This document shows, piece by piece, positions 22,557-35,289 of a DNA stretch of 64,000 nt. Numbering within the stretch: position 1 is the first letter of the stretch; each line of letters begins with the position of its first letter. The stretch is from assembly GCA_963855995.1 (NCBI GenBank), contig OY979731.1, forward strand, positions 3,789,442-3,853,441, written 5' to 3'. The notes below the pieces were generated by a model. It saw only the letters and a program-made list of their open reading frames with translations, did no database searches and had not been told where the DNA came from. Origin of the DNA: Muricea muricata (taxonomy: Eukaryota > Cnidaria > Anthozoa > Malacalcyonacea > Plexauridae). The translations under genes and the position numbers were made by a program.

Positions 22557-23667
22557 AATAAAACATATACATAAACTAAGTTCAAGTAGTTGACCTGTAT
22601 CTAAGGACATATAGACTCAATATTGCCTCATTAATATATTATCGAGATATAGTATAAGCAAAATCACCAATTCTTACTGGTTGGCGCTATTAAATTTGCA
22701 TGCTTTAGGCAAAATACTTCGTTGCCATTGGTTTTCAACAATGGTTCTGAATAAATTAAATGTAGATCAGTACATGGCTGTCTTCTGTGTGTATCGTGTA
22801 AAATAATGTGTTAAAATTATACTTTACAAATCGATTGATCTAGTGAAAGTTTGTCAGTTGTTGTTCTCATATGCGCAATATTTTTCGTAGGTGCGCGCAA
22901 ATTTCAAATAGGAAGAGAAGAAGACAGTAAGTATTATAATCAGTATGAAGTGAGACTGAATACCCTCGCCGGTCCCTAGGCCTAGGCCTTATGTATAGTC
23001 ATTTAGTTCGTATTTTGCAAACTTCGGTTACTAACATGGCATGAAGGAATCAACACATGTCACAAATCCAAAATAGTCTTTATTTTTCACGAATAGGGAA
23101 AGTACAAGAACTGAAGCATTTGATATTCTAAAACAAAAGACAAAATAAAAAATATGCAGTGAAGTATGCGTTATCAGCATCGACATAATCACGACCACAA
23201 GCGTAAGACTACGAGCATAAACTAGGAGAGAACAAAAGCAATTTCAAAAGAATATTCTTTCTGCTTTGTCTTCGCAATTTGAATGTCATGCGATGCATGA
23301 AAAATTCTACGTCTATAACTGGCCTTATTGCGCCAGTATTAACACGCGAAGTGATCATGGAGAACGAAATTTTTGATTTAAATGTTTTATTTCTTAATTT
23401 AAATACTATATTTCAAGTTTTATTTACAATCTACATACCTACCATTAACGCCGTTCCTTCTGTACATGTCGTGCAGTAGGTTTCTTTCTACGGCTTGAAA
23501 AGGCCTACGCAAGTGTGGTATTTTTTCTCGGATTTTGCAGGATTGATTTTGGTATGTTTCAGCGGAATTGACAATTTAGATTTGTTTTAAAAGTAAGATT
23601 TTTCCATGTATCGAGTGCAATTCAACAACAGATTAACTAAAACTCCCATTTAGCCTTGTCCACTCTA
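22557..23667. other. Non-coding, probably retroelement end
   Basis: No gene recognised. The TA tracts, palindrome and hammerhead-like motif immediately left may be the end of a retroelement whose body is not in the window. Confidence 0.4.
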
Positions 23668-23956
23668 CAGGGTGTCCCAAAAAACCCCAAAAATTATTGA
23701 AAATGATCTATTGTTAGAATTTCAATGCCTAGCACTAAATTGAACCCACGAGTGGATAAACTATTGACATAACCGTCATAATTAATAGTAATACGCACGG
23801 TTTATTTTAGCCTATTCAATTTGGTTTTTATCAATATTCCCATGAGCAAAACAAACGTGCTTTACAAAGATATTTTAATTCTTTAACAAGTGCTAGGGCA
23901 TTTAAATGTTAACATAGGTGATTTCAATAGTTTTGGGGGTTTTTTGGGACACCCTG
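23668..23956. mobile_element. 289-bp mariner-type MITE
   Basis: CAGGGTGTCCCAAAAAACCC at the left is inverted as GGGTTTTTTGGGACACCCTG at the right, with TA on both sides (23666-23667 and 23957-23958). The CAGGGTGTCCCA terminus with a TA duplication is characteristic of Tc1/mariner-type elements. Non-coding. Confidence 0.85.
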
Positions 23957-24578
23957 TACAGTATTGACGCATGCAAGCATAAGCAAGAAAACAAAGGCAA
24001 AGCATTAATTTATACTCTAAGGATTTTTAAGACAAAAAAGAAAGAATTTTCCTTTAAATTTGCTTTTGTTGAAACATAATAACTTACACTTGGAGTCTTG
24101 TGCATAAGCTCGTACTTAATTATGCTTATAAAACCCTGGTCCTAATTACGGTATAGCAACATAATTATGCACAAGCACAAGTTTAAACAAGACAAAGCAA
24201 ACAAATGCAGTGAAGTGTGCTACGTAATAGTCTATAGTAAACAAAAGCATATTCAAAAGAAAAGTCTTTCTGCTTCTATTCGTAAACCTCCGAAGAAAAC
24301 TTATTTTTAATGTAATTTATCGCTTGGTCAGTTCGGTTGCAAACCAAGTAATTATTTACTGGCTTATGCGCTTGGTTTCGCTCATAGCACACATGGTGGC
24401 AGGCTACAAACAGTTTCGATTTTGCTTTTTGCCCACGTAGGCTTTTACTTGGTTAAGAAATATTGGACTGTGTCAAAAAAACTTATAATAACACTACGCC
24501 AAGCCCACTACATTTTATGTATTTGCTTGTTGCTTTAAGTCCATCAGGTCGTAACTAGCATACATTTACAAACTTGAA
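23957..24578. other. Non-coding, nothing recognised
   Basis: AT-rich, no supported exon or repeat boundary. Confidence 0.45.
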
Positions 24579-24836
24579 CCAATCAGATCTTGGATTTTGA
24601 CAAAAGACATTGCATAATAAATTAATATAAGTCTGCATATGTCCTTGGATGCATATGGTCATGAACAAAACCAATCAGATCTTGGATTTTGACAAAAGAC
24701 ATTGCATGATAAATTAATATAAGTCTGCATATGTCCTTAGATGCATATGGTCATAAACAAGACCAATCAGATCTTGGATTTTGACGAAAGACATTGCATA
24801 AATGAATATAAGTCTGCATATGTCCTTAGATGCAGG
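24579..24836 (+). repeat. 92-bp tandem repeat, 2.8 copies
   Basis: CCAATCAGATCTTGGATTTT starts units at 24579, 24671 and 24763. The third unit is shorter owing to a small deletion and truncation. Units differ by only a few bases. Confidence 0.9.
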
Positions 24837-27027
24837 TCAACTAGTCAGAATTAAATACTGGTAATGGCCATTGCTTATTCGCCGTCTTTTGTATTACTGT
24901 AATGATGTAATTAATGGTAAATACGCGCTTGGGAGTTCAATATGTTAATTTACACCATCTTTTGTCTTAACTGAATGAACTGCCTTCAAAAAATAAGCAT
25001 TTTAAAATTGGATTAAGAACCTCCGAGCTTTGTAATTAAATTTTGCTAAAATTTTAATGAATTTCTGCATGCTCATATATTTGTAATGAAGCCATCATGT
25101 ACTTGATACCTAAGCATAAAATGCGTTATATATATTTGTCAGTTATTTCTCATTCAAACATATATGCATGAGTTTTTGTCTTTTCGGCCTGTTTTATATA
25201 CGTCGCATTTCAGTCGCATCGAATCCAATACAAACAATAGATAATGAGATGACTATCCTCGATTTGCCATTGTGACGCTACTGAATGCGGCGTATAAAAC
25301 AGACCTAATAAGCAGTTTACGATGGAGTGTTTGTTTCATAAAGTGCTTTTAAATATTGGCAGCAGCTTATCCTTCGTTGTCTTGAAGCAATGCTTATGAT
25401 TTTAAAAGCTCTAAATAGGAGCTAAACTCTCTGCCCTCTTACATGCAATTAGATGGAAATATACGAGAAAAACGTGATTTGTCATTTAATTTCACATCTG
25501 AAATATACTTTTTAAATTGCTCATGGCAATCCCACATATACGAAGTCAACTGAAATTAACTTTCGGTTATAAACAACCAATTTCATACGAAAAGATATGT
25601 GAAACGCAAATTTTCATGCACATTTATTTGTTTACAAATTTCTAAGTTTAAAGTTTTACATATGAAGTATTCATTTTGAAAGGTGAAATGTTCCAATTCC
25701 GCATCAAATTCCACATGTGAAATTGCATGTGAATTTTTTGCGAGGTCCAATATTATCGCGCTCCGTTGCCTATAAAGTAAGACTCTTCGTTGGGACGTCG
25801 AATTTTACTTTATCGTTTCAGGTAGTAAAAGAACCTATACTTTTCGTGTCAGATTAATAAGAATAATGAATCTAGTTTCCCATGTATATCTCTGAGAATT
25901 AATTGGTTCTAAAATACAATTCAAACACTGTTCATCGCGTTATAGGTTGTCGCGACAATGTTTTTCTTTAAGGTTGCTGTATAGAAACTCGAATATGCGA
26001 GTCGAAAATCCACTCAAGAGGATAAATTTTTCCTTGTCCTGTGCAGTGTCTGATTATAAATGAATCTAATTTTTCTTTTTTTCTGATAACCGTTAAATTT
26101 CCCCTACCAAATGCGGCCATTTCAGAGACCTACATTCCCAAAATTTTATCGAGACAGCGTGTAACTTTACTGGCGTACCAGCTTAGCGGTCTCAGCCTTC
26201 GTGCAAGCGCGACCAATCCCAGAAAGGCTCCTGGGTCTCAAAAACAATCTCATGATGCATGATGAATATGAACATGTATATGCCATTACTCCACCATTTT
26301 TTAACCAATTTCTATCAAATTTTGCGAGCTAGGTGACGAACAAAATTATCTTATAAAATGTATGAGGGAAAAATGATTTTCCATTATATTGCTACACGTT
26401 TACGTTTGTGGTGTCTTTGCGAGGCGTGATCTTCGCTCGTGATCGGCGGTTTCACTAAAAACGTTCAAAACTATCATTTTTACCCTTTTTGATAGTTAAC
26501 GCAAACATATTTTTGTTATTTTATACTCATCACATACACCTACAATGAATGTAAATTTAAGAACAATCGGTTAAAATGCGCGCTCTGCTTTTTAGTCCAT
26601 GATAGTGCATGTTATCAACTCGAGATTGCTGCGTTGTCAAATTAACTTAATTCTATAGCTTTCAGGAAACATTGTACTTGATAACTGCCTTGATTTCAAA
26701 GATTTTCATTTGAAATTTTGCCTGATGACAGACCTATTTCTAAGCAACAATATAATATGTGAGAAAAAGAAAGTTTAGGAGATTTTAAAATTTTGTAACT
26801 TGTAATAAATTCTATAAAAATCTACGAATTCTGTAACCTTAATCATCGTGAAATATTGAGTAGGGTCAGCCTGCAGATTCTATGCCCGGTTTTCTATTTG
26901 TAGCAGATCTGCTACACTGCCACTTAAAATGTTAACTTACGCTAGCATTATCATCATTAAACGTGTGAAATTATCAATTCAAAACGCTCACAGTCCTGTC
27001 TAGAATGAAATGTATGTAAACACTTAC
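24837..27027. other. Non-coding with one small inverted repeat
   Basis: An inverted repeat at 25186-25305 has ends GGCCTGTTTTATATACGTCG and the imperfect complement CGGCGTATAAAACAGACC, and looks like a short MITE. A 73-codon frame at 26041-26262 has no support. If the minus-strand exon at 27028 is real, part of this stretch is its downstream intron. Confidence 0.5.
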
Positions 27028-27163
27028 GACTCCGTAGGATAGGAAACATTTCAGGTCCATGGGAAGATATCATGATGGTATGGTCTCCAACCACAAACAT
27101 GTCCAGCATATGTAAACCCATGGACACATAAAAGGTAAAGATCATTACACGAGACAGCTTCAT
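27028..27163 (-). CDS. Possible first exon of a small secreted protein
   Basis: ATG at 27163 starts MKLSRVMIFTFYVSMGLHML, then DMFVVGDHTIMISSHGPEMF and PILRS, followed by a strong donor C|GTAAGTG at 27028 (phase 1). The first 25 residues look like a signal peptide or membrane anchor. A TATA-like TTTTATACG lies about 55-65 bases upstream on the same strand (near 27217-27226). A possible second exon after TTTCATTCTAG| (about 26998) stops after a few codons in this phase. Read through unspliced, the frame ends at 26957 after 68 codons. Family not recognised. Confidence 0.4.
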
Positions 27164-28039
27164 GATACAAGCTGATGGACTTCAACTTTCTCGGCAGCTT
27201 CTTCTGAAAAGTTTTGCGCGTATAAAATTCGATCGTATGTATAGCTTGTAGGTATAGGCGTTCCTTGGAAAATAACGCATTATGATTTGACAGTTCATAT
27301 CAGCCCAGATGCTTCCACTTATCAAAATCGTTTAAAGCATTTCAAGTTTGACGCCAGCGAAAATTCGGCATCCCCAAATACTTAAAGCTAAATGGGAAAC
27401 TGTTTACATACTTAAGTGCTAACTATGAACAACATATTTCGGTGTACAGGCCAACAGTTGCATATTTATGAGCATTTCAGTGTTTTTACGAACCAGCTCA
27501 ACTCTCTTGGTATCGTTCATATGTTTATAGTATATGTTTTATCAAAGTGTTTTAAGCTACAAGCATGATCACATTCTTATATTTTCCAAGTTAGAACTTT
27601 GAAATTTCTACTGTACTACTATTTTCACTGGCGTCTAATGTTGATAGGTTTTGAGTGGCTTTACGAAGTGAAAACACCTGTACTTATATATGAATGAAGT
27701 TACTTATATTACAGTATATATATATATAGTCGACTATATAAGGATCAACTTTTGTTATATAAAGTATAGGGCACTTTATAGAAATTTCTGGCGCTGATAA
27801 ACTGATAATCTGACATTAATCTCGAGATTATTCATGATATTTTCACATGTGAAAATTATCGCTTTTCAAACAATCGTCAATCCTAGCTTATCGGATATTT
27901 TACATCGCTAGAACAGAATGTAGTTTTTACAATAATCAGCGCTCACTCGTGAGATATCAGGTTCAACACTCGAAATAAACCAGGATTATTTCCGCGCATA
28001 AATGTAGTAGTTTCTACTTGTTATTGGTTCAGTGTTACT
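27164..28039. other. Non-coding; promoter side of the 27163 exon
   Basis: No gene is recognised beyond the TATA-like box near 27220. A short TA run and the palindromic TATATAGTCGACTATATA lie near 27722-27742. Confidence 0.4.
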
Positions 28040-28560
28040 CCAGGAGGAAACCCAAACAAAACTAACTTAATTAACTTTATTTATACTGCAAAAAAGCTTA
28101 ATCAGTTCTAAACCGTTCTTCCTAGAGATCGAGTAATGATCATCTCTTATTGATCCAGTGTTAAAAAGCTTAAACTAAACTAACTTTATTTATACCCAGA
28201 TCCAGAGTTTCTACAGGAGGAAACCTATACTAAACTAACTTTATTCATACTGGATAGCTCTATCAATTCTAAACTGTTCTCTCTAGAGGTCCAGTAAGGA
28301 TCATCTCTTATTGATCCAGTGTTACTACAGGAGGAAACCTAAACTAAACTAACTTTATGTATACTGGATAGCTCTATCAGTTCTAAACTGTTCTTTCTAG
28401 AAGTCCTGTAAGGATATTTCTTATTGATCTAGTACTTCTACACGAGGAAATGTAGCTAACTATATATTGGATAGTTTCTATTCACCACAAATTGTTCTTC
28501 ACTTAAAGTTAGCTCTTATTGATCCAGCATTGCTATAGAAACAAACCTAAACAGAAAGTT
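28040..28560 (+). repeat. Degenerate ~120-bp tandem repeat
   Basis: At least four diverged units share CAGGAGGAAACCTAAACTAA, CTTTATTTATACTGGATAGC, CAGTTCTAAACTGTTCTTCC and AGGATCATCTCTTATTGATC. Further copies occur at 28990-29125 and 63430-63693. The last directly abuts a LINE reverse-transcriptase fragment, so the repeat may belong to a retrotransposon. Confidence 0.75.
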
Positions 28561-28989
28561 GTATGGCACTTTTAGGGTTTAAATTACATGCCTGTTTACT
28601 TAATTGAGCCTGGATATGGTTATACTATATGGAAATAAAGTTTTAAGTATTTTTTTCCCTAAAATTGTTTGACTAATTTTCGACTATCCTTCGAACTTCG
28701 TTTTAAACAAAAGACATTCTAGAAGAGACATTGCACCTGCAATGAATACGGCAATTTAAATAACGGTTAAGTTCTTCCGTAAGGATGAATAAATAATGAT
28801 TTTTAGTGTAAATATTAATGTACAGCAATATTATGTTATTCGAAACATGACATTTCTGGTTCAAATTAGACCGGCTTCTTCAAAAGGTTTACACTAATGC
28901 GGCGTGTTATTTCACCTGCTGCATGATTGGAAGCCTAACTGTTTTAGCTATTCTAATGAAGTAGGTCTAGTTTGAGTTCAAGTCCAGTA

Positions 28990-29125
28990 ATTGTAATCCC
29001 ATATTGACCCAGTGTTACAGAAGGAAACTTTATCTAAGCTAACTTTGTTTATAATAGAAAGCTCTAGCTATCAGCTCTAAACTGTCCTTCCTAGAGGTCC
29101 AGTAAGGATCCTCTTACATTGATCT
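28990..29125 (+). repeat. Isolated copy of the 120-bp repeat
   Basis: One diverged unit of the family at 28040-28560, ending in AGTAAGGATCCTCTTACATTG. Confidence 0.7.
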
Positions 29126-29635
29126 CAGCTTCGTCCTCGGCGCTTTGATGTTCTATAGCAGACACACACACGTGGGAGAATATTCACGTGGGAGACCGTA
29201 TTCGATCAAGATGGCGGATTTGCAAATATGTTAATAATATCAGTGATTGCTATGGTGTTTACTGGCTTAGAAAGGCCAGTCCTCCAGGCCTATCCTTCTC
29301 AACGATAGTTGTGTTGAAAAGATTGTGAGCACAATGACATCGCCACATCAAACTTCGATCATTCCAGAGCTGCCATTAAACTCAATTAATTATCTCCAAG
29401 AATTGAAAACCTACAACATTTTCACTATTTTTATAAGCAAAGCAAAGAGGCATATTTATATGATTCATATTTGACAAAGGGTAAATTGCAAAAATGTGTT
29501 GAAATAGCTCTAAACCTTGCCCAAGAAGATTGAATAGGTCATCGCGGAGCGCTTTTGTGTAAATAGCTTCTAATACTTGCATATCATGTAAAGTTATTTT
29601 TGGATCACGCCCCTCTAGGAAATCAGCTGCAGTTG

Positions 29636-29710
29636 ACGAGGTCAGCGTGTGTGAATAAAGTTATACTGCTACGACTACTACTTTTGATACGATCTTCCGG
29701 CTATCATACA
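29636..29710 (-). repeat. Dispersed repeat, copy at 57230
   Basis: GAGGTCAGCGTGTGTGAATA and TACTACTTTTGATACGATC recur at 57230-57304 with about 10% difference. In minus orientation the family reads ATGATAGCCG-AAG, then TCGT. It is probably the end of a mobile element. Confidence 0.65.
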
Positions 29711-32256
29711 GAAATTGAAACAGTATAGACTAAGCTCCAATTAACCCAGTTAGGGTTAGGATTAGGATCACCCATGTAAGTTCGAACAATCTGGCCATAG
29801 AGTTGATGTATCCTTCCATTAATTTCAAGGCGTTTACCGGACTAGCTGACAGCCTGATAGTGGTTCATTCCCTTCTTTGGCAAGTTTATTTTCGTGAGTT
29901 GTTTATTCAAGGTTGCTTAGTTTTTATCAATTATCGTATAAAATCTTCCGCGTACACAAGGGTTAATAACGGGTTCCTTCCGTTTTTAAATTTTAGCTAC
30001 ACGTCACACGAAATACGCACACGCGTCACGCAGTGTGGACATACATATTATATACCATAGAGATAAATTTGCGAAATGTACTGATACATGTTTCCAGATA
30101 CTGAGCTACATGTATCGTTACATTAGTAAAATTGTTTATATTATAGTGACTTACGCAATAATGATGTGAGCTGTCGATTGCAATTTATAAATTAATATTC
30201 CACGACACAGCACATGTGTTTGAGATTAGGCATTACACTTTCCTAACACCTAAGTACATACTTGACCAAAAAGCTTTACAACAACTGCATGAACTAAGTA
30301 GCCACGTTAACTTGACTGTTTTATCCCAACCCACACACAATCAACTTGCCTTTAATTGTGGGAGGAACTAGGGCAAAACTCTGAAGACAGCATGAGCAAC
30401 ATGCGTGAACTTAGATGTGTGGGCAACGAGGGAACTGAATTCAAGACGTCGGTCATCCATGTAAACGCCAATGGGACTGCTCTGTTTCAATGTCTCCATT
30501 ACATGTTGTACACAAAGTAAATTGAGACGCGCCGAATATACGTGTACTGTTTGTCTCGTAATTGTTAATTGGCGTTGTTATACGTATTTCCCCATTTTCC
30601 CGACCAACCGAACAGAATAAATGGTCTTGTGCGCGCGCAAAACGAACCAGTTTCTGCAGTTCTGCTTTCTTATTTCCTTTCAAAGTATTATAATTCGATA
30701 CTGAATAAGGAATAACAATTAAGAACAAGTTATGGTAAATATCTGCAGCTATATTTTATTTTAGTTTTGCTGTTGAAATTTGCCTTTACAATGTTGCAAA
30801 TTGTGCTATGTCAGTGTTTGTCGTAACATTTATCCCGATTGTCGTGCTTTTAAGCCTCTTACGGACAAGTCAGTAGTGAACGTTAACCAATCAAATCGCC
30901 CATGGTTAAATTATCGAAATTAACTAATGAATTTCCTAGCCTTTAAACAATTATGCCGAAGATGTACAATCAGAGAAACCCATGATCATTTTTCAACGGA
31001 GTCAGTTGACATGCAATTTGAGAAGACATGAAAAGAAGCTAATTTAATAATTAATTCAGAACTTGTGAAGAAAGAGAAAGTCAGCCACTAAAATTGTGAA
31101 TTGTCAGCTTCATTTTAAAGTTGGTGATGGTTAAAGTTTCACTCAAGCCTAAAAAATTCTTTTGGAGATCATTCTTCTCCTAGACCTCTAGATCTTAAGA
31201 GTTCATTGCTGTCGTACGTTATCAACTGCTGTAAACCGCTGGTATTGCCTGTGGGCCCAGTTCAACACAACACATTTTCTGGGAGGAGCGAGGTTCTTAA
31301 GACTAACCTTGTAAGTCTTTTGGTTACAAATTGCACAAGAAGTAAAGACCTTAGGGGTTTTTGCCAAAAATAGTGCAAAAGATAAAGCCAATCTTATAGG
31401 TATTTTGGTCAGAAATTCTGCAAAAAGTGAAAAACGTTTGGGGCTTTGGTGAAAAATTGGGGCGGAAAATGGACACTAGTCTCGATATAAACTCATATTG
31501 CCCTGGAATTGAACACGGAAACCAACGGTCTTAAATTAGCCTTTCCTTTTCGAGAAATTTATAGTTGATCAAAAACCTAAGACGGCTAGGCTAGTCTTTG
31601 CTTTTTAAGCCATTTTCGACTAAATTCCAATGGGGCTTGTTTTTACTTTTCGAGACATTTTTAGCAAAAAATTCAAAGTTAGCTTTTATAAAGCCTTTGA
31701 TTTTCGTGTGCTTTCGCCTTTGATGATATTTGTATGTCCATGTCCTGGATACAAAGGAGCTACTGTAAAAGGCGCAACTTGGCAAAAAGGTTTTCCCTAT
31801 TCAAATAATAGAGGCTAACTCTCCCGTCTGAAAAAATGCTCAAAAAGTAAAGCCCAACCTTTTAGGATTTTTTATATCAAGGATGTATTGTATAAAGCAA
31901 GAAATAGGAAATGTAAGAGTAAAGCCATATGCATTGAGCGATTGACATCATTCTTTGACCTACTCTTATTGCATGCTTTGGTATCATGCCAAGTATAAAC
32001 GAACTTTATTATGTAACTTAGAGACGTAGGAATGGCCACAAGACTAGTGCCCAATTATTTTGAACTTATTTGTGCCGAGGAAAGGATGAAGCATTATTGC
32101 GTAGTCACATTATTTACTGCAGGTATATTTTCTGCTTATTCGAGGGACAGTACCTGCAGTTTAAAATAATATAGCCAAATGACATTACGACAATTAGCTA
32201 ATGTTTTAAATGTAGCTACGGTACCGGTGTATATAAACGCGCGAGTGTTTTATGTA
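29711..32256. other. Non-coding, nothing recognised
   Basis: Only short, unsupported frames. Around 31300-31870 loosely related phrases of the type TTTTGGCAAAAA/AAAAAGTGAAAA recur, suggesting an old degenerate repeat. Confidence 0.45.
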
Positions 32257-32439
32257 AAGGCGGATTTCCATTCAGTGCAAAATGTCGCGCGATCGATTTT
32301 TAGCGAGCGCTTTCTTTTGAAATGTGTGAAGTCAACCACAGCTAATGAGATTTGTTCCGCTTGACTGTTTGTAATTCAAAAGAAAGCGCTCGCTAAAAGT
32401 CGATCGCGCGACATTTTGCACTGAATGGAAATCCGCCTT
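32257..32439. mobile_element. 183-bp MITE with ~65-bp near-perfect inverted arms
   Basis: Starts AAGGCGGATTTCCATTCAGT and ends with the exact complement. The arms run through GTCGCGCGATCGA and AGCGAGCGCTTTCTTTTG with one or two mismatches. The loop is about 50 bases. Left and right flanks are TGTA and AAAT, so the target duplication is unclear. Confidence 0.8.
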
Positions 32440-32589
32440 AAATATACAGTCTGCGCTCAGCTCTTGTATGAACTAACTCGTGGTGAAGCTACTGACGTGG
32501 AGCTTGTATGAGAACATTGCGCACTAAATTCCGAGGAATTCAGAAACTACACAATGTCGAGAATTGTTTTTACAAGGATTGCGCTAGAG

Positions 32590-33065
32590 CTTGTTCTACT
32601 TAGTGGGATTACGGAAGCAGCTTGCTGCCATGAAATCAAGGATTATGTTGAGAATCGCACCGTTGCTTAATGTGTGGCCTAATTTGCGACATAACTTATC
32701 AACATGAGAATAAAAACACAGTTCACTGTCCAATTCAAGTCCTGAGAGTTTTGCCGTGGCAACTTGTTCAAGAGTATTGCCCTCAATTGTAACAACGGAT
32801 AACTGCGTATCCTCCATTGATTTTTTTTCGCTAAACGCTTTCCTGTTATCAAAAGGGTTTTCGTTTTTGATTGGTTTAGCGGTAGTTTGTATTTGCCCAG
32901 GTTTCAACATCCTGCCAAGTTCGATTTAACGTGTTTTCTATATCAGTTTGAATAGAACAATTAGGGGCAGAAGTCATTATGGTGGTATCATCAGCATATA
33001 GGTCAAGATCAACATCATCCGTTGGAACATGCAGAGGGAGGGAGGAAATATAATTTACTTTGTTT
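32590..33065 (-). pseudogene. LINE reverse transcriptase fragment, degenerate
   Basis: Minus-strand coding resemblance to the RT of a non-LTR retrotransposon. In order: ISSLPLHVPTDDVDL, the catalytic box LYADDTTIM (YADD), then RTWQDVETWANTN, followed by a stop and frameshift. It then continues as VTIEGNTLEQVATAKLSGLE and LCFYSHVDKLCRKLGH (the downstream conserved region after the YADD box). The upstream palm and downstream parts are missing. It is an old, inactive insertion. The clade is not certain; CR1/L2/jockey-like elements carry this order of motifs. Confidence 0.75.
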
Positions 33066-33791
33066 CTAAATTTCCCGTAAACTTATAATTTACTTTACTA
33101 AACAAGATTATTAAGCTCATACAAGTTTCAAGAAATAAAAGATTTAAGTTATTTAAAGCAGGAAAATGAATTTATAGTCAAGGCTAGTTCCAGGCCTGTT
33201 ATTCATGGTGAAATCTTGGTGTACATTAGGAAACGTATTTAAGCACAGTGATCTATAACCATTTAATAGCATCTTATTAGAAACGAGGTTAACCTGTCAT
33301 GGCCTCATAGTTGGCACACTTCTTTATTGTAAATTTTGCATGCGAAAACAGCGGCATTATCAGTGCCATTCCCGTTGAATTTGTTCTTAGAAATGTTTGA
33401 AATGATTTTACATTTACAATGGAAAAAACATTTCCATAATAGATTTTATCATAATTTTGAGCTCGATTTTGAAAACCTCTTAAAAACCCGTCATTTTATA
33501 TTTGCCTTGTTTTTTTATGTCAAATCTTTACGCAGTCGACGACTTAGCATGCTTCTGGTTCGTTAACTTGTTGTGTGGCGTTAAATTCAACCAATACATC
33601 TCTCACAAAAAGTTTGGGAAATACCCAAAATCCAATATTGACTATTTCACTCAATATTTTAACAGGGAATATATGGTACAATTCTAATAGAGTGGATATT
33701 TTCTACTCTTTGTTCTCAGTATAAATTCGGGCAAATTAAAATAGCAAATTAACTCTAAAATCGAAGTGTATATTGATTGTATATATGACAG
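33066..33791. other. Non-coding, nothing recognised
   Basis: AT-rich sequence with no supported exon; it may contain upstream introns of the EGF-fibrinogen gene. Confidence 0.4.
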
Positions 33792-33908
33792 ATATTGACC
33801 ATTGTAAATCTAATCCGTGCCACTCTAATGCCTCTTGCGTCAGCAGCTCTGGTTCATTCTCGTGTCCCAGCAAAACTGGTTTTACAGGATCAGGAGTAGA
33901 ATGTACAG
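33792..33908 (+). CDS. EGF-like domain exon
   Basis: A 39-codon exon between ATATATGACAG| and G|GTAATT, phase 1 at both ends as usual for EGF modules. It starts DIDHCKSNPCHSNASCVSSS and continues GSFSCPSKTGFTGSGVECT. All six EGF cysteines are present with normal spacing, and the N-terminal DIDxC with downstream G-F/Y-x-G resembles calcium-binding EGF domains. It joins in phase to the fibrinogen exon at 34426. Together they suggest an extracellular matrix or adhesion protein. Other exons were not found, and the following exon carries a frameshift. Confidence 0.7.
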
Positions 33909-34425
33909 GTAATTGTGGGTGGGTAAACTGATTAATAGATCCTTTATATGCCTTGCATCGTAGTACACTTCCTTGTTATGGTGGTTGTTGTTTATCTGTG
34001 ACCCCATTGTGATCAACCTAAACCCCAACCTGGTTCCCAGGGCCTTCATTGTGGAACGTGTTGTAGACGGCCCTGGCCAGGATGTGTGTCAATGACTAAA
34101 TTTTCCTTATCATAATGATTCTAATTCCTCAATAAAACTAGTTCTAATATTACAAAATTGAGACAGTGTGCTCCATGACGAAGGCAGCTTGTGATTGCGA
34201 CTAAAAATGAACCATTTGAATGGAAACAAACTTCCTTTTAAGGCTCTTTCTTGTGCAGCAATATTTCTTCGGAAGTTTTAAGTTTCTGTTTTCCTTTGGC
34301 ATAATTTCCCTCCTTTACAATGGAATCCCTCCCCCCCCCCCCCACCCGCCGTTCTGGCGTCGCTTTTCCGATGCCGAGACGTCTGAAAGTCATTCTTGTC
34401 TTCTCCCTGCTATATTTGTTTACAG

Positions 34426-34802
34426 CTACTAGTTTTGGTGCTCTCTACAAATCTGGAGTGAGACAGTATGGTGTATACATTATTTATCCTGATGATCTGG
34501 GACGGTTCAAAGTTAGATGTGATATGACGACAGACAGAGGCGAGTGGACGGTCATTCAAAAAAGACAAGATGGAAGCGAAGATTTTATCGTGGATGGTCT
34601 GACTATAAAAAAGGTTTTGGTGACCTGAATGGTGAATTCTGGTTGGGTTTGGACAAGGTACGTCGTCTATCAAAATCTGGCCAAAATACTTTAAGAGTTG
34701 ATTTGATGGATTTTAATGGTGCTGAACGTTACGCAAAATATGAATCGTTCGGCGTGGCTGATGGATCTGACAAATACAGATTGAATATTAGCGGATACTC
34801 AG
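34426..34802 (+). pseudogene. Fibrinogen C-domain exon with a one-base deletion
   Basis: Starts after TTGTTTACAG| in phase 1 and ends at G|GTAGCT, also phase 1. It encodes the first half of a canonical fibrinogen C domain: GVYIIYPDDLGRFKVRCDMT, GEWTVIQKRQDGSEDF, then, in another frame, RGWSDYKKGFGDLNGEFWLG and TLRVDLMDFNGAERYAKYES. The shift lies in the T run at 34584-34587, where one T is missing within the codons for Phe-Tyr of DFYRGW. No second half of the domain is found downstream, where transposon relics follow. It is a pseudogene, or a real gene with a sequencing error plus distant exons. Confidence 0.75.
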
Positions 34803-35289
34803 GTAGCTTGATATTATTATTGCCTTTCAAACGATAACAAATTCGTATACTACCATACAGCTGTTTCACTGATTAAGGTTGTCCTTCCAAAAGCGTAAAC
34901 TGTGAACTATGAGCACGCAAGGGATGATGGATTATTGTTTATTGCTGGGAGCGAAGCGAGCGGCATTATATTCTTGACGGCACTCAATTTGAAAATATTT
35001 ATCATTCGAGATGATCTTCTGAATACGCAATGTATTGGTCAGTAGTAGTGGTGGGTCTGAGCTTAGAACAAACTGTTCGCCGTTTGCTTGGTTATACAAG
35101 TCTGTCATTCACTCTATATGGATAACTTTTATAATAGTGTGGAACTGTCGGAAGCTTTGCTTACTGACATAGTTCGCACCTACTTCGTTGCTTTCTTGTT
35201 GCTTTTTCTTGAATGTCAGGAATAGAAGATGTGTATTTTCGGAATTTGTTTTATTTTGTATCACACAGTTAGGGCACTAAGAAAAAACA
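34803..35289. other. Non-coding, nothing recognised
   Basis: No continuation of the fibrinogen domain was seen. One GGGAGCGAAGCGAGCGGC phrase is notable only for its GC content. Confidence 0.45.

Noticed and set aside
28040-28560. CRISPR-like array
   Set aside because: The repeats are long, degenerate and contiguous without spacers, in a eukaryotic context.
30453-30728. Minus-strand frame containing CNGDIETEQS, slightly like the 2A motif of some retrotransposons (GDxExNPGP)
   Set aside because: The essential NPGP residues are absent and no RT or endonuclease follows.
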